64,000 nucleotides of DNA, from contig JACGCM010000715.1 of NCBI GenBank assembly GCA_014058105.1, positions 1,302,001-1,366,000 of the forward strand. The letters run 5' to 3'. The notes beneath the pieces were generated by a model. The model saw nothing but the letters and a program-made list of their open reading frames with translations, ran no database searches and was not told the origin of the DNA. This document shows positions 33,690-46,021 of this stretch, one piece after another. Source of the stretch: Kingdonia uniflora. Lineage: Eukaryota; Streptophyta; Magnoliopsida; Ranunculales; Circaeasteraceae. The first letter of the stretch is position 1. Each line of letters begins with the position of its first letter. The position numbers were made by a program, and so were the translations under genes.

Positions 33690-34980
33690 CCAACATTGAT
33701 CATATTTTTGTATGCACGATCAACACTGGGGGCAATAATGGGGGAGACGATGATTGGCGAAAGAATTTCTTAGTTTATCTAAGTATTAACATCAAATGCG
33801 AAGGACCCCTTCTAGCAGATTCAAAGGAGCGCTGACAGCAAATAGGCAACTCAAAGTGCTAGACCAATCAAAATGGTACCTTATACCACCGTTCAGTCAC
33901 GGGGCCTTGTCTCAAGTGCCATTCCAAACCGAAAGCAGACAAGATGCTCCACGATTTACATGAAGGGACTTATGGCTCCCAAACTGCAGGTCGGTCACTA
34001 GCAAACAGAGCCATTATACAAGGAGTATTTTAGCCTAGCATGCGCACGAAAATATGACGCGTGTCAGTGACATGGAAAGATGATCCACGCCCCTGTACTC
34101 GAACTTCGTGCAAGCAAGGTATTTTGGCCATTCAAAAGATTGGCTCTCAATCTTGTCAGTAAATTTCTTAATTCTTCAGGTAACCGCCGCCACCAACTCA
34201 TAGTTACCAATCATTTTAAAAAATGGGTAGAATCAGTTCCACTCTGTCAAACTAGAGAAGAAGAGGTCATCTCTTTTATTTGGGAACACACCATCACTCA
34301 GTTTGGCTGCTCCCACTTAATTCGTATTGATAACGGGCTCCAATTTGTTGGAGAAAAATTCATTGTTTTTCTCAACCAACACAACATTATTCACTCACCA
34401 TCCAATCCCTACTTCCCTCAAGGAAATGGCCAAGCCGAAATCACCAACAAAACTATCGTGGATAGACTCAAGAAAAGGCTACACTCACAAAAAAAGGGAA
34501 TTGGGTTCGAGAACTTCCTCATATCTTATGGGTATATCGTACCACTCCACGTCAGTCGATAGGCTACACTCCCTTCCTTCTTGCCTATGGCACCGAGGCC
34601 GTCATTCCCCCTGAATACCATCATCCAATCAAAGATCACGAGCTAACTGACGAGGAAAATGAGTTCAAATTAGCTTGTAACCTCTAATGGATCAATGAAA
34701 CTAGGGAACGTGCCGTCGCTGACCTAGGTCGATATCACCATATGCTGGCCAGTTCGTACAACAAATGAGTTAGAAGTTATACCTTCCAAATCAATGATCT
34801 CATCCTCAGAGAAATACCTCAACACCACAAAGAACCTCATGCTAGGAAACTAACAGACAATTGGGAGAGTCCATTCCTTATCACAGGTCTCTCAGGCCTG
34901 GGATCATATTACCTAATGACAGAAGGAGTCCATATTTCAAGTCCTTAGGACACTTGGCGACTGAAACAATGCTATCGTTA
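33690..34980 (+). pseudogene. Element B integrase
   Basis: After a short spacer (INTGGNNGGDDDW), the zinc-binding region is badly broken near 33880-34070. The core is well seen: VFWPFKRLALNLVSKFLNSS, NHFKKWVESVPLCQTREEEV, GCSHLIRIDNGLQFVGEKF (34304-34360) and NPYFPQGNGQAEITNKTIVD (34404-34464), giving D and E of the DDE triad; the first Asp reads Asn (LALNLV for AIDLV). The C-terminal part continues in shifted frames (FLLAYGTEAVIP near 34580) to about 34960. Confidence 0.85.
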
Positions 34981-35129
34981 AGTCCCATACTACTAAATTT
35001 TAGTTTCTCCCCTTTTTATTCCAGAAGTGAGATTTCCATCTCCATTCAAAGTACATTCTTTTTCAGAATTCAATGATACTTGCAAGTTTTTCTCCTATAC
35101 ATATCTCAACTTCAGACAATACACAAATT

Positions 35130-35640
35130 AAAGCATAGATGATACTAGCTTTCAATCGACATCATACCAGTTAAATTAAGGATAACACTTGGTTTGGCTG
35201 ACTCTACTAAATCTTCTGAGATTAAAACAAAGGTAGCAATTGTTTTTAATCAAGGGACTCTAGCAAACATAAGATAAAACAAAGGTAAAACTATCTTTCA
35301 TCCCTTTCAATATGTCTGCGGTATCATACCAGTTAAATCAAGGTAACACTTGGTTTGGCTGATTCTACATAATTTTCTGAGATTAAAACAAGGTAGCACT
35401 TGTTTTCAATCCAGGGACTCTACCAGACATAAGATAAAACAAAGGTAAAACTAGCTATCATCTCTTTCAATATGTCTACGACATTCTACCAGTTAAATTT
35501 AGGTTACGCCTGGTTTGACTGACTCTACTCAACTCCAAGATTAAAACGAAGGTGATACTAGTTTTCAATTGAAGAACTCAACCAGACAAAAGATAAAGCA
35601 AAGTTAAAACTAGCTTTCATCTCTCAACATATCTGCGAAA
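35130..35640 (+). repeat. 160-bp tandem repeat array in element B
   Basis: TACCAGTTAAAT starts at 35166, 35327 and 35487, intervals of 161 and 160 bp, about 3.2 copies. Shared phrases include GGTTTGGCTGA and AGATAAAACAAAGGTAAAACTA. The sequence is unrelated to the 195-bp array of element A but sits in the same place. Confidence 0.9.
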
Positions 35641-35688
35641 CATATTATTTCTTTTTAAGTTTACATACAACCGCTACAATTGATTTTA

Positions 35689-38600
35689 TTATGCTGTTGG
35701 GATGTCAGCTATGCTTTCCCCTATAATAGGAGGTCGACTTGCCATAAATTCTCAAGCTCGAGCAGTCACAACAATCCTGCCCTACTCTATCAATTTAGAA
35801 GGTCGAAGGCCTAATTCTGTCCCCATAGAACTCGTGCAATCTCCTCGATCTATATTAACCTTGCAGATACATCTCTTTTCTAACATTCAATCAAACAAGG
35901 TATCTCTCTCTAACTCAAGTCTCTTTACCTCTTCTACAAAATAAGCAATCACGCCCTCATCAATTCTGAATACGAGGCCTGAGTTACAACTGAGTGAGAA
36001 AAAATTATCCTCGACCTTTACAGGCGATCTTCTAATCTCTTGTACTGTGCTTTTTGACACTCTATTTCTCTGCCTATTCGATCTGTAAAAGAAATGTTCT
36101 CCGAAGATTTTTTATTAACTTTAGCAGACTCAGCTCCATTAGTCACCTCTAAATCAACCACCTGAGCGTGAAGTACATCAATTTCCCTGTTCAGTTTATC
36201 CACATTCGGAGTCTTCCTTAATAATTTGTCTTTCTACTGTATCAAAATATCCTTCCCTCTAATAGTCCACCCTAGCGCTTGCTCCCTGAAAAGCGTAACA
36301 TACAGCTTCTTTTCGTACTCCCTTAACTTCTCATTCCCCTTTAACACATGACCTTGGATTTGAGCCACATCTCCCTCCAAATCTCTTATTCGAGCTGATA
36401 GACTAATGACATCACCTTGAACAAGGGAAACCTTGGCCTCATTTTTGCTATTCCTCGAGCACTCGCCAACTTCGGTGTTCCTGACACGCAAGTTGGCCTG
36501 CGCCAATTCAATTTTCAGTTGTCCCACCCTTTCATTCAACTCATTGCATTTTTGTTAAACCGTCTAAAATTCCATATCTTTAGCAGGTAAGGCTGTAAAC
36601 GGTTGGTCAACTGCAACTTCAGACGCAGATTGATCGTCTCGAGCTCTCTTCAGCTCGTTATCTTAATCAACCAATCTCATCTTCAATCGCTCTAGCTCGC
36701 TCATGCTATTTGCTAGATCATTTTGAATTTTTTCTTGATTGTTCATTTTCTTAATCAAATTATTTTTTAAACCGGCTACTGACCGATTTAAACCTTACTC
36801 CGATTTTTTTAGAGCCTATATACGGTAAAATGCCATATCAGCCTCCCTACTCTTTGCCATCAATGCATCATTTTGGCCTTTAAGTTGTGTGGCATGTTCT
36901 TTTAACTCCTTGAGGTCTTTTTGCCTTTTCTCAATTTTAGCATCCTTCCCTCAATCTGCCAAGTTAGGTCGACAACAGTCTGTGTTGCCTCAACAAACTT
37001 GAAGTGCACCATCACATGTTTAACTTCTCTATCTTCATTCACCTCCCTCATCCTATCAAACTCCTCTGCAAATTCTTGTCTACATTGGCAAACGTCATCT
37101 TCGTGCAAGCCAGCTGACTCCGATTCGACCTGTACATGACAGTTACATTATATTAAGTTCAATTCATAACACTCAATCACTACATATGACTCATTACGTA
37201 CAAGATATCTATTTTTTGACATCTACTGAAACTACTTCCGAACTTTAGGTCGAAGTACAATCTCGGGTGGATGCTCCATAAAGCATAGTTCCAAGTCTAA
37301 GGTACACTATCTCTATATTTTAATTTGTCAAAAATTTAAATATCCTTGTGCGCACCATTCTAGTGCCATATGTCCCTAAATCGGTCATAGTTTTTTGGTC
37401 CATCTTTCCACTCTATTTATTACTTTGTAACTCTATACTAATGAAGCATACAAGTCAAATATTTCTTGCTCTGTTCTATCCTCAGCTCTGCTTGTGAAGA
37501 CAACAGGGACGCTGAGGTCTCCCTCTCCATAGCAAACTCAACCTCTAAATCTTTTATTCTGAGGTGTATGTCCTTTAGTTCCTACACAAGGTTTACGAAA
37601 GCACCTTAGCCTACAAAATTTTACCCAACAAAATATATCCAATCAGTTTACAAACATTCACAAATATTCATACAATCACAATACTATCACACTACCCTAC
37701 CTTATCAGTTTCCAACTCTGGAAGTTTGTTGTCATTCCCTTGGTTGTTTCTCACCGTCTGAAGAGACACACCATCCAGCCCATTCACAATGCCAACAGCA
37801 ACACCTTCAGTCTCTTCATCTTCCTTCTCCTCCACATAGGTGTTGGCCCTAATGGAATCAACCTCATCTTCAGAATATCCTTTGGACATAAGGTAACGCC
37901 AAAGCCTATCATGCTCAGCTACCACCTCCTCCAAGTCTACTATCGCCTCTGCCTGAAGCTTATTAATCTCTACTACTTGGGAAGCCTTCAGGGCTTCCAG
38001 CCGCTTCCCCTCCTTGCTCAAATCAGATTTCAATCGAACTACGTCCTTCTGAGCCCGATCTTCTTCCACTTCAGCTCAGCTCTCTCCTCCTCGACACCGA
38101 GACATATTCCCTTCATCAGCCGAGCAGCCTGCAAAAATCAAACAGAATCGACCTTATTGATTAGCTCGAATTATAATACAAAATCTATCACAATACGTAT
38201 TCGAGCATATGAACATACCATTTTGCTCATCTATTCCTCCCCGTGGAGAGCTGCCAACCTGGATTTTTCCTTTACCTCCTTTCAATCATCATCCACCACA
38301 GGTCGATCCTCTACGACTTTCGCCCCTAACATTTCAGAAGGTTTAACCCTTCTCTTTTTTACCCTTTCCATGGCCTCACCACTTCCTGTGGTCCCAGAAG
38401 CTGAAGGACGCTTCAACATTTGCCTTTTGGGAAACGTTTAAGCTAATTTGCTTGACATAATGGACTCAGGTAACCCTGTACAGTCCACCTCAGGGGACTT
38501 AGGCAAGTTCGCTCTCTTTTCTCCATCAGTTCCCTTCTTCTTGTTACCGTCAGCGCTCGTCATTAGCCTTGTCGACTGAGATTTCAGAACTTTTTCAACT

Positions 38601-39988
38601 TGGCTGTTAACACGTTTTTTCCTGCTAATGCTAAGATCTTCCAGTACAGCCTCAAGCTCTCTCTCTTCTTGAGCAACTATATCCAAAAATGACTCTTTCT
38701 TCGTCGCCTATGATTTAGGATCTGTTATACACAAAACATTAACATCAGCGGCATCGTGGAATTTCAACTATCAATCATATATATTTTACATTGTTATACT
38801 TACTTTTTTTTACAGTTCCAAACAGATGTTCCATGGGTTTTTCATCATCTCTCTAAAGGCAATGACCCTTCACCCATATCACATTATCATTCCACGGTCG
38901 ACCTACTGAGTTCAGATCAAAGAAACGAGGTCGAGTTGAGCTCGCATAGAAATATTCCCCACCAGTTACAAAATAGTTTTTTATACCATATAACTATAAC
39001 ACATCCTCAGAGGATATCCTCCTCCTTCTCCCATCTCCTTCCCACCGTGTATTCAAAGATTCACAAATGCTTATCACCTCCCATATGTTCCCGTACATCT
39101 GAACGGAAGGTACCCTGATGAGATTCATAATCCCTTTTGCCAGATTACTAAGGGGAAGACTCAACCCATACTCCAACTAAGACAGGTAGCATAGAAAACT
39201 CCTCCAAAAGTTCACTCTGAATATTCCCATCGAAATACTCTAAAGAAATCGATTCCTCTATACCCCTATCCCTTTTCTCCTTTGCCAAATCAGCCAACAA
39301 ATAAAAACATTCATCTCCCGTTGTTACAGTACAACCCCTAAATTGCCTACTGGCATAATCTATACAGTTACCCTATTTACTTCCAATAAAAGCCCTGGCT
39401 TTATAAAACTCTTGGAATGCATCTGAACGAGGATGATAGGATACCAATCTTCCAGGGAAATCTAAAAATTGATTAACAACTAATTCTTCCTCACTTCCAG
39501 GCGTTCTAACCTCATACTCAGCCGACCGACCATAGGTCGATGCCTCACTTACAGGGGAAATCCTCATATCAACTGTAGGAAATGATTTTATCCTACGCAA
39601 CACTCCTCACGTTCGACCAACATATAGGTCCAGGTATCTATCACTATCTTTTAATATATGTCAACCACATTCAAATATCTTTCATATATCATATAACAAG
39701 TAGATTTTCATAGATTATTGTAAATAGTAATTTATCACTTTTCCTAGCAATACAAAATGATCTTCAAAAATACATACACACATCATAAATCCTCTACTAA
39801 CCTTCTATGTCAGAGTGTGAATCCAAGGCAGCGCCGAATCCTTCCCTCACCACACTACTGTACAACCATCTTCGCGACTCAGTTTCAGTGACTCTCTCAC
39901 GCTTTGACTGATGATTCCTTTTACTTAAATCTCTAGGCTCTAGGAGTTTCGATGCTATTTTTGCATCTCTTCTTCCATCCTCTCTCAC
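35689..39988 (-). pseudogene. Antisense multi-exon gene of element B (long coiled-coil protein, Tat aORF type)
   Basis: Exonic frames in order: REDGRRDAKIASKLLEPRDL (39988-39797); TPGSEEELVVNQFLDFPGRL (39603-39373); LLADLAKEKRDRGIEESISL; EYGLSLPLSNLAKGIMNLIR and VQMYGNIWEVISICESLN (39176-39000); RPRFFDLNSVGRPWNDNVIW (about 38860-38930). An 82-bp intron follows (38722-38803; GTAAGTAT donor, TATAACAG acceptor, phase 1), then a basic, Ser-rich exon (LDIVAQEERELEAVLEDL), a second intron (38130-38218; G/GTATGTTC, TTTTTGCAG, phase 0) and coiled coil with LMSKGYSEDEVDSIRANTYV (37820-37880). Further splice signals near 37703/37612 lead to about 500 codons of coiled coil ending at 35689. Stops and frameshifts are numerous. 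It is homologous to the antisense gene of element A. Confidence 0.72.
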
Positions 39989-40043
39989 TGCTCTTCAAGT
40001 TTTCAGAAGTTGAAAAACGTTTGATTGACGAAGATGATGCAGT

Positions 40044-40052
40044 ATTTATATT
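40044..40052 (-). promoter_or_regulatory. Antisense TATA box, element B large antisense gene
   Basis: ATATAAATA as read on the minus strand, 56-66 bp upstream of the first antisense coding codons (39988/39978). Confidence 0.45.
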
Positions 40053-41879
40053 TTTTTCCCTAACTACTGGCAGTTATTGAGCCTCGTACGAGCCATCCTC
40101 AATTTTGGAGCCGAGGTATCCCATCCATAATCCATGTCAGACGTCTTGCACCTTTTCGGTAAAAACGCCTTCCCATCATTGCCCTTTCCCTTATATTTTA
40201 ATATATTTTTATCTCTTTTTTCCTAATTTTCTTCTGACCTCACTACACTCATGATGACCCACTCTTACATGTAATTGAATTTTCACAGCTTTTGTATAAG
40301 GGACAAAATCAGAAACTCCCTGCTTTTTCTGTACGCGTTTCTTCTTCTGCTCTTATAGCAGCAATGATGTCATTTTCAAAGCTCCCATAATATTTTTTTT
40401 CAAATGTTGATTTTCAAATTCGTTTATCACAATAGTCACAAACAGCATTCACAAAAATAGAGGGTCTATTCAACAATAATTTCTTTCAAATTATTCAAAC
40501 TCAAACAGTTACATACATTCCGTCACCCCTATTTTTTTTTATCTGCTCCGTTCACCTCACATATAGTTACATCTAAAACAGCCTTGATGACCTAGGAAAC
40601 CACATCCAATAAGTAAACCTGCAGTGATCCTCGTATCCTCATAATCGATCTCTTCTTTAGCAATCTATCCTACCACCACTTCTCGATCTGAATGATCCAC
40701 CACCAGTTTATGAAAAACACCTTCATAGAAAAATCGTGCATACTCAAGTTCCCTGCCCATTGAATCTAAGCCTTCGACCTGACACTCCCTCACTGGCAAC
40801 TCAACATCATATTTGAACAGTCCCAAAATTCTCTCCTGTACATCCGTGATCTTTATCGCCAATCATCCTTCAGCGATATAACGGATTCTTTCGGATCGAG
40901 TCCACACCATTCTTATCTCTTCCCCCAGATTCAGAATTCATTCAACCCTTAATTATATATTTTCACTACCAATTCCCTGTAACTCGTGATAGTATCCTTT
41001 TATCTCGTAACAAAAACCCTATATCTTGAGAGAAATTATTTGAACATATCTCTTCCTATCGAGCTTAGTCATTCCAAACTGTTACAGATCAAACTTATTC
41101 TTTCCAGATCTAATTTTCTAAAATGATCTCTACGAGATTGATTCTTCATTCCAAAACTCCTACAATTTTTTTATTATATTTTCTTATATATATTTTTTCT
41201 CCCACATTTCAAGCACACAGGTCGAATCACGTTTAACAATTACACATATTTCTTCATTTTTATAAACAAATGTATAACAGTTCGATTATTATAAATATTT
41301 TACTTTCTACCCTCATACATTTCATTTCATATAATATTTGACAGTCTTCGAATCATACAACTCGATTTCTAGAGTTATTCTATTTCTATATCAGCACAAA
41401 ATTTGGATAACAAATTGTATTCATCTCGAAACATATTACAAGTACTTTTACAGATAACAAGTGTTTCAAGAACTCAACATCAGGTACTTCACAGTTCCAT
41501 ATTTTTTAAGTACTTATTTAACTAATAAGTCCTTCAGGCACTCCAAAGCGTTAAATCCTTCAGTTCATTCTACTTCAGTGATCTTTCACCCTGATGTAAA
41601 GCAGACATTGGAAACAATGAGTATCCTCTCTCCCATGAGTTATGTCAAAGTCTAGACGAATTTTAAATAGAAACTATGAAAGTAGGAGACTCAGTACTTG
41701 AACCAACCCATCAAACTAAAGAATTTCCCAGCGCCAAGTGGCGATGAAAGTGCAGAAGTAGACATCTATTCTCCATCTTCCTCCTCCAGTATCATCACCG
41801 CCTCTCCTATAACCCCCCCCCTTAGAGTTGGCAGAGATAATGAGGACCCGACCTTAGAATCCATTGCGACGCAAGACAT
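40053..41879. other. 3' region of element B, mostly without recognisable content
   Basis: One minus-strand frame (40862-40665; VQERILGLFKYDVELPVREC, YARFFYEGVFHKLVVDHSDR) may be another diverged copy of the small antisense ORF family (RI...; YARFFYE resembling AYWW/YVYLW), but the match is weak. The remainder is AT-rich and unannotated. Confidence 0.35.
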
Positions 41880-42181
41880 AAGCGCAACTGCACCGTAGTT
41901 ACGCCAATCCCTGTATCTGCCTCTCCAACCTTATCTTCTGCAAGGATGCGGAGGGAAAATCAATTTTGCTTGCCTGTTAAGATAATTTGGTGAAAACTCC
42001 ATCTATAGTAAAACTCCTCCTCAGCTTCAGCCGCTTCGTTTTCTGACATTTCTCGGTACATCGAAGGAATAGGAGCAGGAATAGGATTCTCCAAGGACTG
42101 ATCCTCAAAAAAATTCTACTTCAACTTCTGCATTTTCGAAGCAATTCTTTCTTCAAGAACCATCCTACGAGTCTTCACCAT
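41880..42181 (-). pseudogene. Small antisense ORF of element B
   Basis: ATG at 42181 starts MVKTRRMVLEERIASKMQKL, then one TAG, then FFEDQSLENPIPAPIPSMYR and EAAEAEEEFYYRWSFHQIIL. A TATA box (TTATATAAATA as read) lies 68 bp upstream at 42249-42258. The ATG-to-TATA distance equals that of the small antisense ORF of element A. Sequence likeness to that ORF is limited (RIxxKMxxLK followed by FF.D..L). Product unknown. Confidence 0.5.
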
Positions 42182-42248
42182 CTTCAAAACTTGCAAAGGA
42201 TTTTGCATCAAAACAAGCGTACTTTGTTACAAAACTCGGTACATGTAC

Positions 42249-42258
42249 TATTTATATA
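42249..42258 (-). promoter_or_regulatory. Antisense TATA box, small ORF of element B
   Basis: Reads TATATAAATA on the minus strand, a near-perfect plant TATA consensus (TATAAATA), 68 bp upstream of the ATG at 42181. Confidence 0.55.
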
Positions 42259-42503
42259 ACCCTATATTTATTGTTCAGGAATATTTCACCAAGCGTCACC
42301 ATTCAATATAGACGAAACTCTTCAAACCCTAACTATCTCATGTATCAATATTCCCATCATCATTCAATGTACGTACATCCCCCTTTGACACACGCATTTT
42401 CATACAGTCAACACCATCATTACTTCCTTCTTATTCAAACTCCTAACCCGAATACCTATATATCAAAATTCATTCTTAACCAAAGCCACTCGTGACTTCG
42501 GTT

Positions 42504-42514
42504 GTGAGGGGGCG
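42504..42514 (+). other. Polypurine tract of element B
   Basis: GTGAGGGGGCG directly precedes the 3' LTR. Confidence 0.8.
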
Positions 42515-42516
42515 AT

Positions 42517-43131
42517 TATAAGGGCCTATCCCTCGATCTTACCTCAATCGAGCTGTATCCAGTTCGAACTACCTCCATGTCAGCCTCACACATTTTCTGC
42601 ATGAGTTCTCCAATTAAGATTGCCACATACTCCACGAACTAATAAAAAATGTAGGTCGAGCTCAAACCATAAAACCTGAACAAGTCAAAGCCACCTGTCT
42701 CTCTCGAACTCAGCAGTTACTCAGTCAACCGCCACTAACCATATTGTTCGGAGAACATGCTCCAGCACGATGAAGAACTGCGAAAAAGCCTATATAAAGA
42801 AAAAGTTCCAGAAGAGACAAAGACCAAAAAATTACAGGAGAAATTACCAGGAAAACTATATTTTCTAGATTCTCAAAAACTTCAAACTTCTTATTCACAA
42901 GATCAAGCATTTCTAAGTCTAGAGATCACTTGTAATAAGATATCAACCTCAAGCAATAAACGTCACTATTACAAAAATTTTGAACCCGAGGTCATGGTTT
43001 TTAACCTATTCATAGGTTTTCCACGCTAAACACCTGTGCCATTTCTGGTTTTTAATTAAATTTTGTCATAGATGCATTGGTGTAAGAGCTAATTCCAGGC
43101 CACTTTGAGGTCACAGAATTAGGCCATTGCA
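42517..43131 (+). repeat. 3' LTR of element B
   Basis: 615 bp, TATAAGGG (TG changed to TA) ... CATTGCA. It contains CTATATAAAG near 42790-42799, a better TATA box than in the 5' LTR. Confidence 0.9.
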
Positions 43132-44040
43132 ATAGTGACTCCATATGTTTCCCAATTTTTGCGCTCGTTTGCAACGTGCGTATTTATCTCATCGTTAATT
43201 TTCTCTAAGTACGAATTTATTACCTCATAAACACTATGTATTTGCAATTTTTCTCCAAGCATCCCCCCTAACTTGAAGGTACGCTTTGTGAAAGGGTTCT
43301 TGATTAACCCATGTATAGAATTTCTAGAATAATTAACCATACGAGAAAATGAACTTTTGAACTTATGTAACATACTTTTCTTTAGGTATGCTTGCAAGAA
43401 TTTTAGTTGATTGCCTTCCCCACTTTGAGTGTATGAGTTAGGGCGGGATACCGCTTAAGGATAGTATTCGACACTTGTTTGTCGATATATTGTTGTACTT
43501 CTTGCAAGCCTACCCCATGATGGTCTCTGACTAAATTTTCCCGTGTTTCTTCATGAAGGTTCTCCACCCTCATGGGATGATCCTCCAAAATCACGAGTTT
43601 GACAAAATTGTTGTTCCTCCTCCCATTGCCTAACATTATGCTTTTCACAGGATTGTCTTAAACATTATGTTTTTCACAGGATTGTCTCACCGCTCAACGA
43701 TACTCATCATTCTCGTCTGGAGCATAAAAATCATCTTCCTCCAAATTTTAAATTTCGTTTTCACAAGAGTTCAATTGAGCATTTTTACCCATTCTATTAT
43801 TCCCTTCATTTTTCCTTTTGTTCTTTTGTAACGCTTTATCTTTAGTTGACACGACAATTTTTTTAAAGTACTCTTGAATATCACGTGATGCTTTCTCGCA
43901 CTACAAAAATATTAGGTTCATGCAACCCTAAATGTTGCTTCTGTTTTGAAATCCCTCCACCTTTTATTTCTTTGCCACAATAAATATATTTGTGTCGTAT
44001 TGTCCAAATTTTTTACAATGCTCCCACGTGGCATCGATAT
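43132..44040 (-). pseudogene. hAT transposase fragment 1 (BED zinc finger and N-terminal region)
   Basis: Minus strand from about 44040: ATWEHCKKFGQYDTNIFIVA, then a shifted, decayed BED-finger part (GG-I...Q-HL-LHEP equivalents near 43910-43960), DIQEYFKKIVVSTKDKALQK (near 43870-43830), ENDEYRxAVRQS, then two open frames (43648-43403, QYIDKQVSNTILKRYPALTH, and 43397-43132, VNYSRNSIHGLIKNPFTKRT, LGEKLQIHSVYEVINSYLEK). It ends ERKNWETYGVTI at the element B insertion. The order BED finger, then the K-x-W-x-x-x-G-x-T-I segment before SDGW, is standard for plant hAT transposases. One short duplicated phrase (AACATTATG..TTTTCACAGGATTGTCT) occurs at 43630-43687. Confidence 0.82.
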
Positions 44041-46021
44041 TACGGACCATTTATGACTAATATATACTAACTTATGTTAGTCAATTAATAAATAAATGAA
44101 CTATAATAAAATATTATAAAAGATGACCTTCGACAAAGGGTTCATTCAATACCAAGGCATGGAGTCCATTGGCTTAATTTTCTTTAAGGATAATTATGAC
44201 TAGTCAACTAGCTTATTCACTCCTAATCAAGGTGATCTCACATCACATAATCAATCAGAGGAGTATGACCCCCTATGTCCAGGGCTCATTTAATACCAAT
44301 GCCTGGAGTCGCTTCTTCTAGTGTCTCGAGTAGGGTTGGTGTGAACTTCCAATGATTCCTACGAATGTGTATCCTCACTCCCTTGATGGTCCTATGAGCG
44401 CATTCTTATGACTCATGGTCTAAACACTACCGCTTAAGCAGGGGTAGTTCAGTTTTTGTCAGGGTTTATATCCAATTTGTCAATTAATTTACGGGTGATG
44501 AAATCTCGCCGCCCTAATACGCGAGCCGCTAGACAGGTGATGAATCCTATCTTTTGTTATGTCCCTTTATCTTAATTTTATAAAATAAACATACCAACAA
44601 ACATAAAATATCAACAAAATAAAATGCCATTTTATCTAAATTTGTCTTATTCGTGGCATATATCACATATATATTACGTACTTTAGTTAACAATTTATAA
44701 TATTTTGCCCAACTTATTTAATTTTGTGACAATATATATCTTACTACTTTAGAAGAGGTCAAGAGGCTATACTGAGCCAACAGTGTCATCTCAAATGGAC
44801 CGAGATTATTCCTCAACATTTTGATTCCCATTTTACCCCTTATCACAACATATAATTTTTCTTTTCATAATAGTTAAGACTTAACAGTAGTAAATAAAAT
44901 CAACTTCTAGGGATACATATGTAAATTTGATGTGTAGATTTGACTTCCCAAACTGACCCTTTGCATAATATATTATTATTGTATCTCTTTTTTACATCTC
45001 AAAGGTAATTAAAACACATCCCAAATGATATAAAAGTAAATGAGTATAACATATACTTTTGTAAATAATGTGAACTTTCAGTTGAAAATCAAAGGACAAG
45101 TGACATTTATAATTTTTCAAATGTAAAAGATAACATAGGTATGCATGTTAATTTGCTAAATAGCTACCATATTACAATAGATAAAATTATAAATATGTAT
45201 TATTGTAATGTACTATAGTTAGAAATATAATTTTTGACACTACTTTGCAATGCATTCGCTAAAATAATTATATAAAGGTACCTTATATGAAGATCTTAAG
45301 CCTCCAACACACCGTCGATGTCGCTGTTCCAAAAAGACGCACAACTCACAATATGGCAACAGAGTATAATGAATGTTTGGAGTTTTTGGACTATAATGAG
45401 TTAATTATCTTCCAACAAATTCGCCATGTTATTTATAGAACAAACGAAAACAATAAAATAATATATACAAAACCACTTTTTAGATTTTGTTTTATAATAC
45501 AATATCTTTTATAGATTTTCAAATTTTTGACCAACTCATTTACGTACATCAATATGATGGTAACTATTAAACTATTAACTTGTCTTTGGTTTGTCATTTT
45601 TTGATAATTTCACGCTTTTTTATGCTTTTTTTGATGTTTTTTTAATAATTGTTGAGGTTAGTTTGTTTTCTTATGAATCATTTGATAATAGTTAAAATTA
45701 TTTTTGTCATTTTTTGTCATGTTCTGTCTTATCATTTTTATTATGTTGGAAAGTTTGGGAACAACCGAATTATATCAAAAATCCAAATGTTTGTAACTAT
45801 GGTTTAAAAGGAAAAACCACGATATCCTCAAAAATCCCAAAATGCCACGATACATTCATGGGTTTTAATTACCGATAAATTAGGTAAACCCACAATATTT
45901 TGGTGGTTTATTGCTAGATTTAAGGGTATATATAGCCACTGGTAACATCATGAAATTTCCAAGGCATTTTTTTTTCTCGGCTTACTAGGCGGTATTTTTT
46001 GAAAAAGCCCCAGCATTTTAA
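44041..46021. other. AT-rich DNA with an LTR-like repeat copy
   Basis: Between 44130 and 44540 lies a diverged repeat of 48160-48480 (shared phrases include TTCATT.AA.AC..., GTGTGAACTTCCAA versus GTGCGAACTTCCAA, and ACAGGTGATGAA.TCC). If both are LTRs they would flank the Athila-like gag-protease remnant. From 44560 to 46021 the DNA is AT-rich with no convincing gene. The 75-codon frame at 45287-45514 has no recognisable features. Confidence 0.4.

Larger units (their letters stand above)
28683..43131 (+). mobile_element. Tat-lineage gypsy retrotransposon B, two LTRs, in hAT gene
   Basis: A 14.4-kb element with LTRs at 28683-29298 and 42517-43131, primer site, gag, protease, RT, two RNase H domains, integrase, a 160-bp tandem repeat array and antisense genes. 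Flanking ATAAT (28678-28682) and ATAGT (43132-43136) are a 4-of-5 target duplication, and leaving out the element rejoins the hAT frame at GVTI/MSDGW. LTR divergence (about 13% over the first 175 bp by eye) is greater than in element A. It is a different family from A at nucleotide level but has the same architecture. Confidence 0.92.

Noticed and set aside
36921..37139. Plus-strand 72-codon frame rich in Ser/Cys/Thr
   Set aside because: Complement of the coiled-coil exon of element B's antisense gene.
37740..38441. 233-codon plus-strand open frame, the longest on that strand in element B's 3' region
   Set aside because: It lies opposite the antisense gene exons, has Ser/Leu/Phe-rich shadow composition and resembles no protein family. 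The antisense frame carries the conserved motifs.
45287..45514. 75-codon plus-strand frame as a possible host gene
   Set aside because: No intron-exon context, no family resemblance, and AT-rich surroundings.
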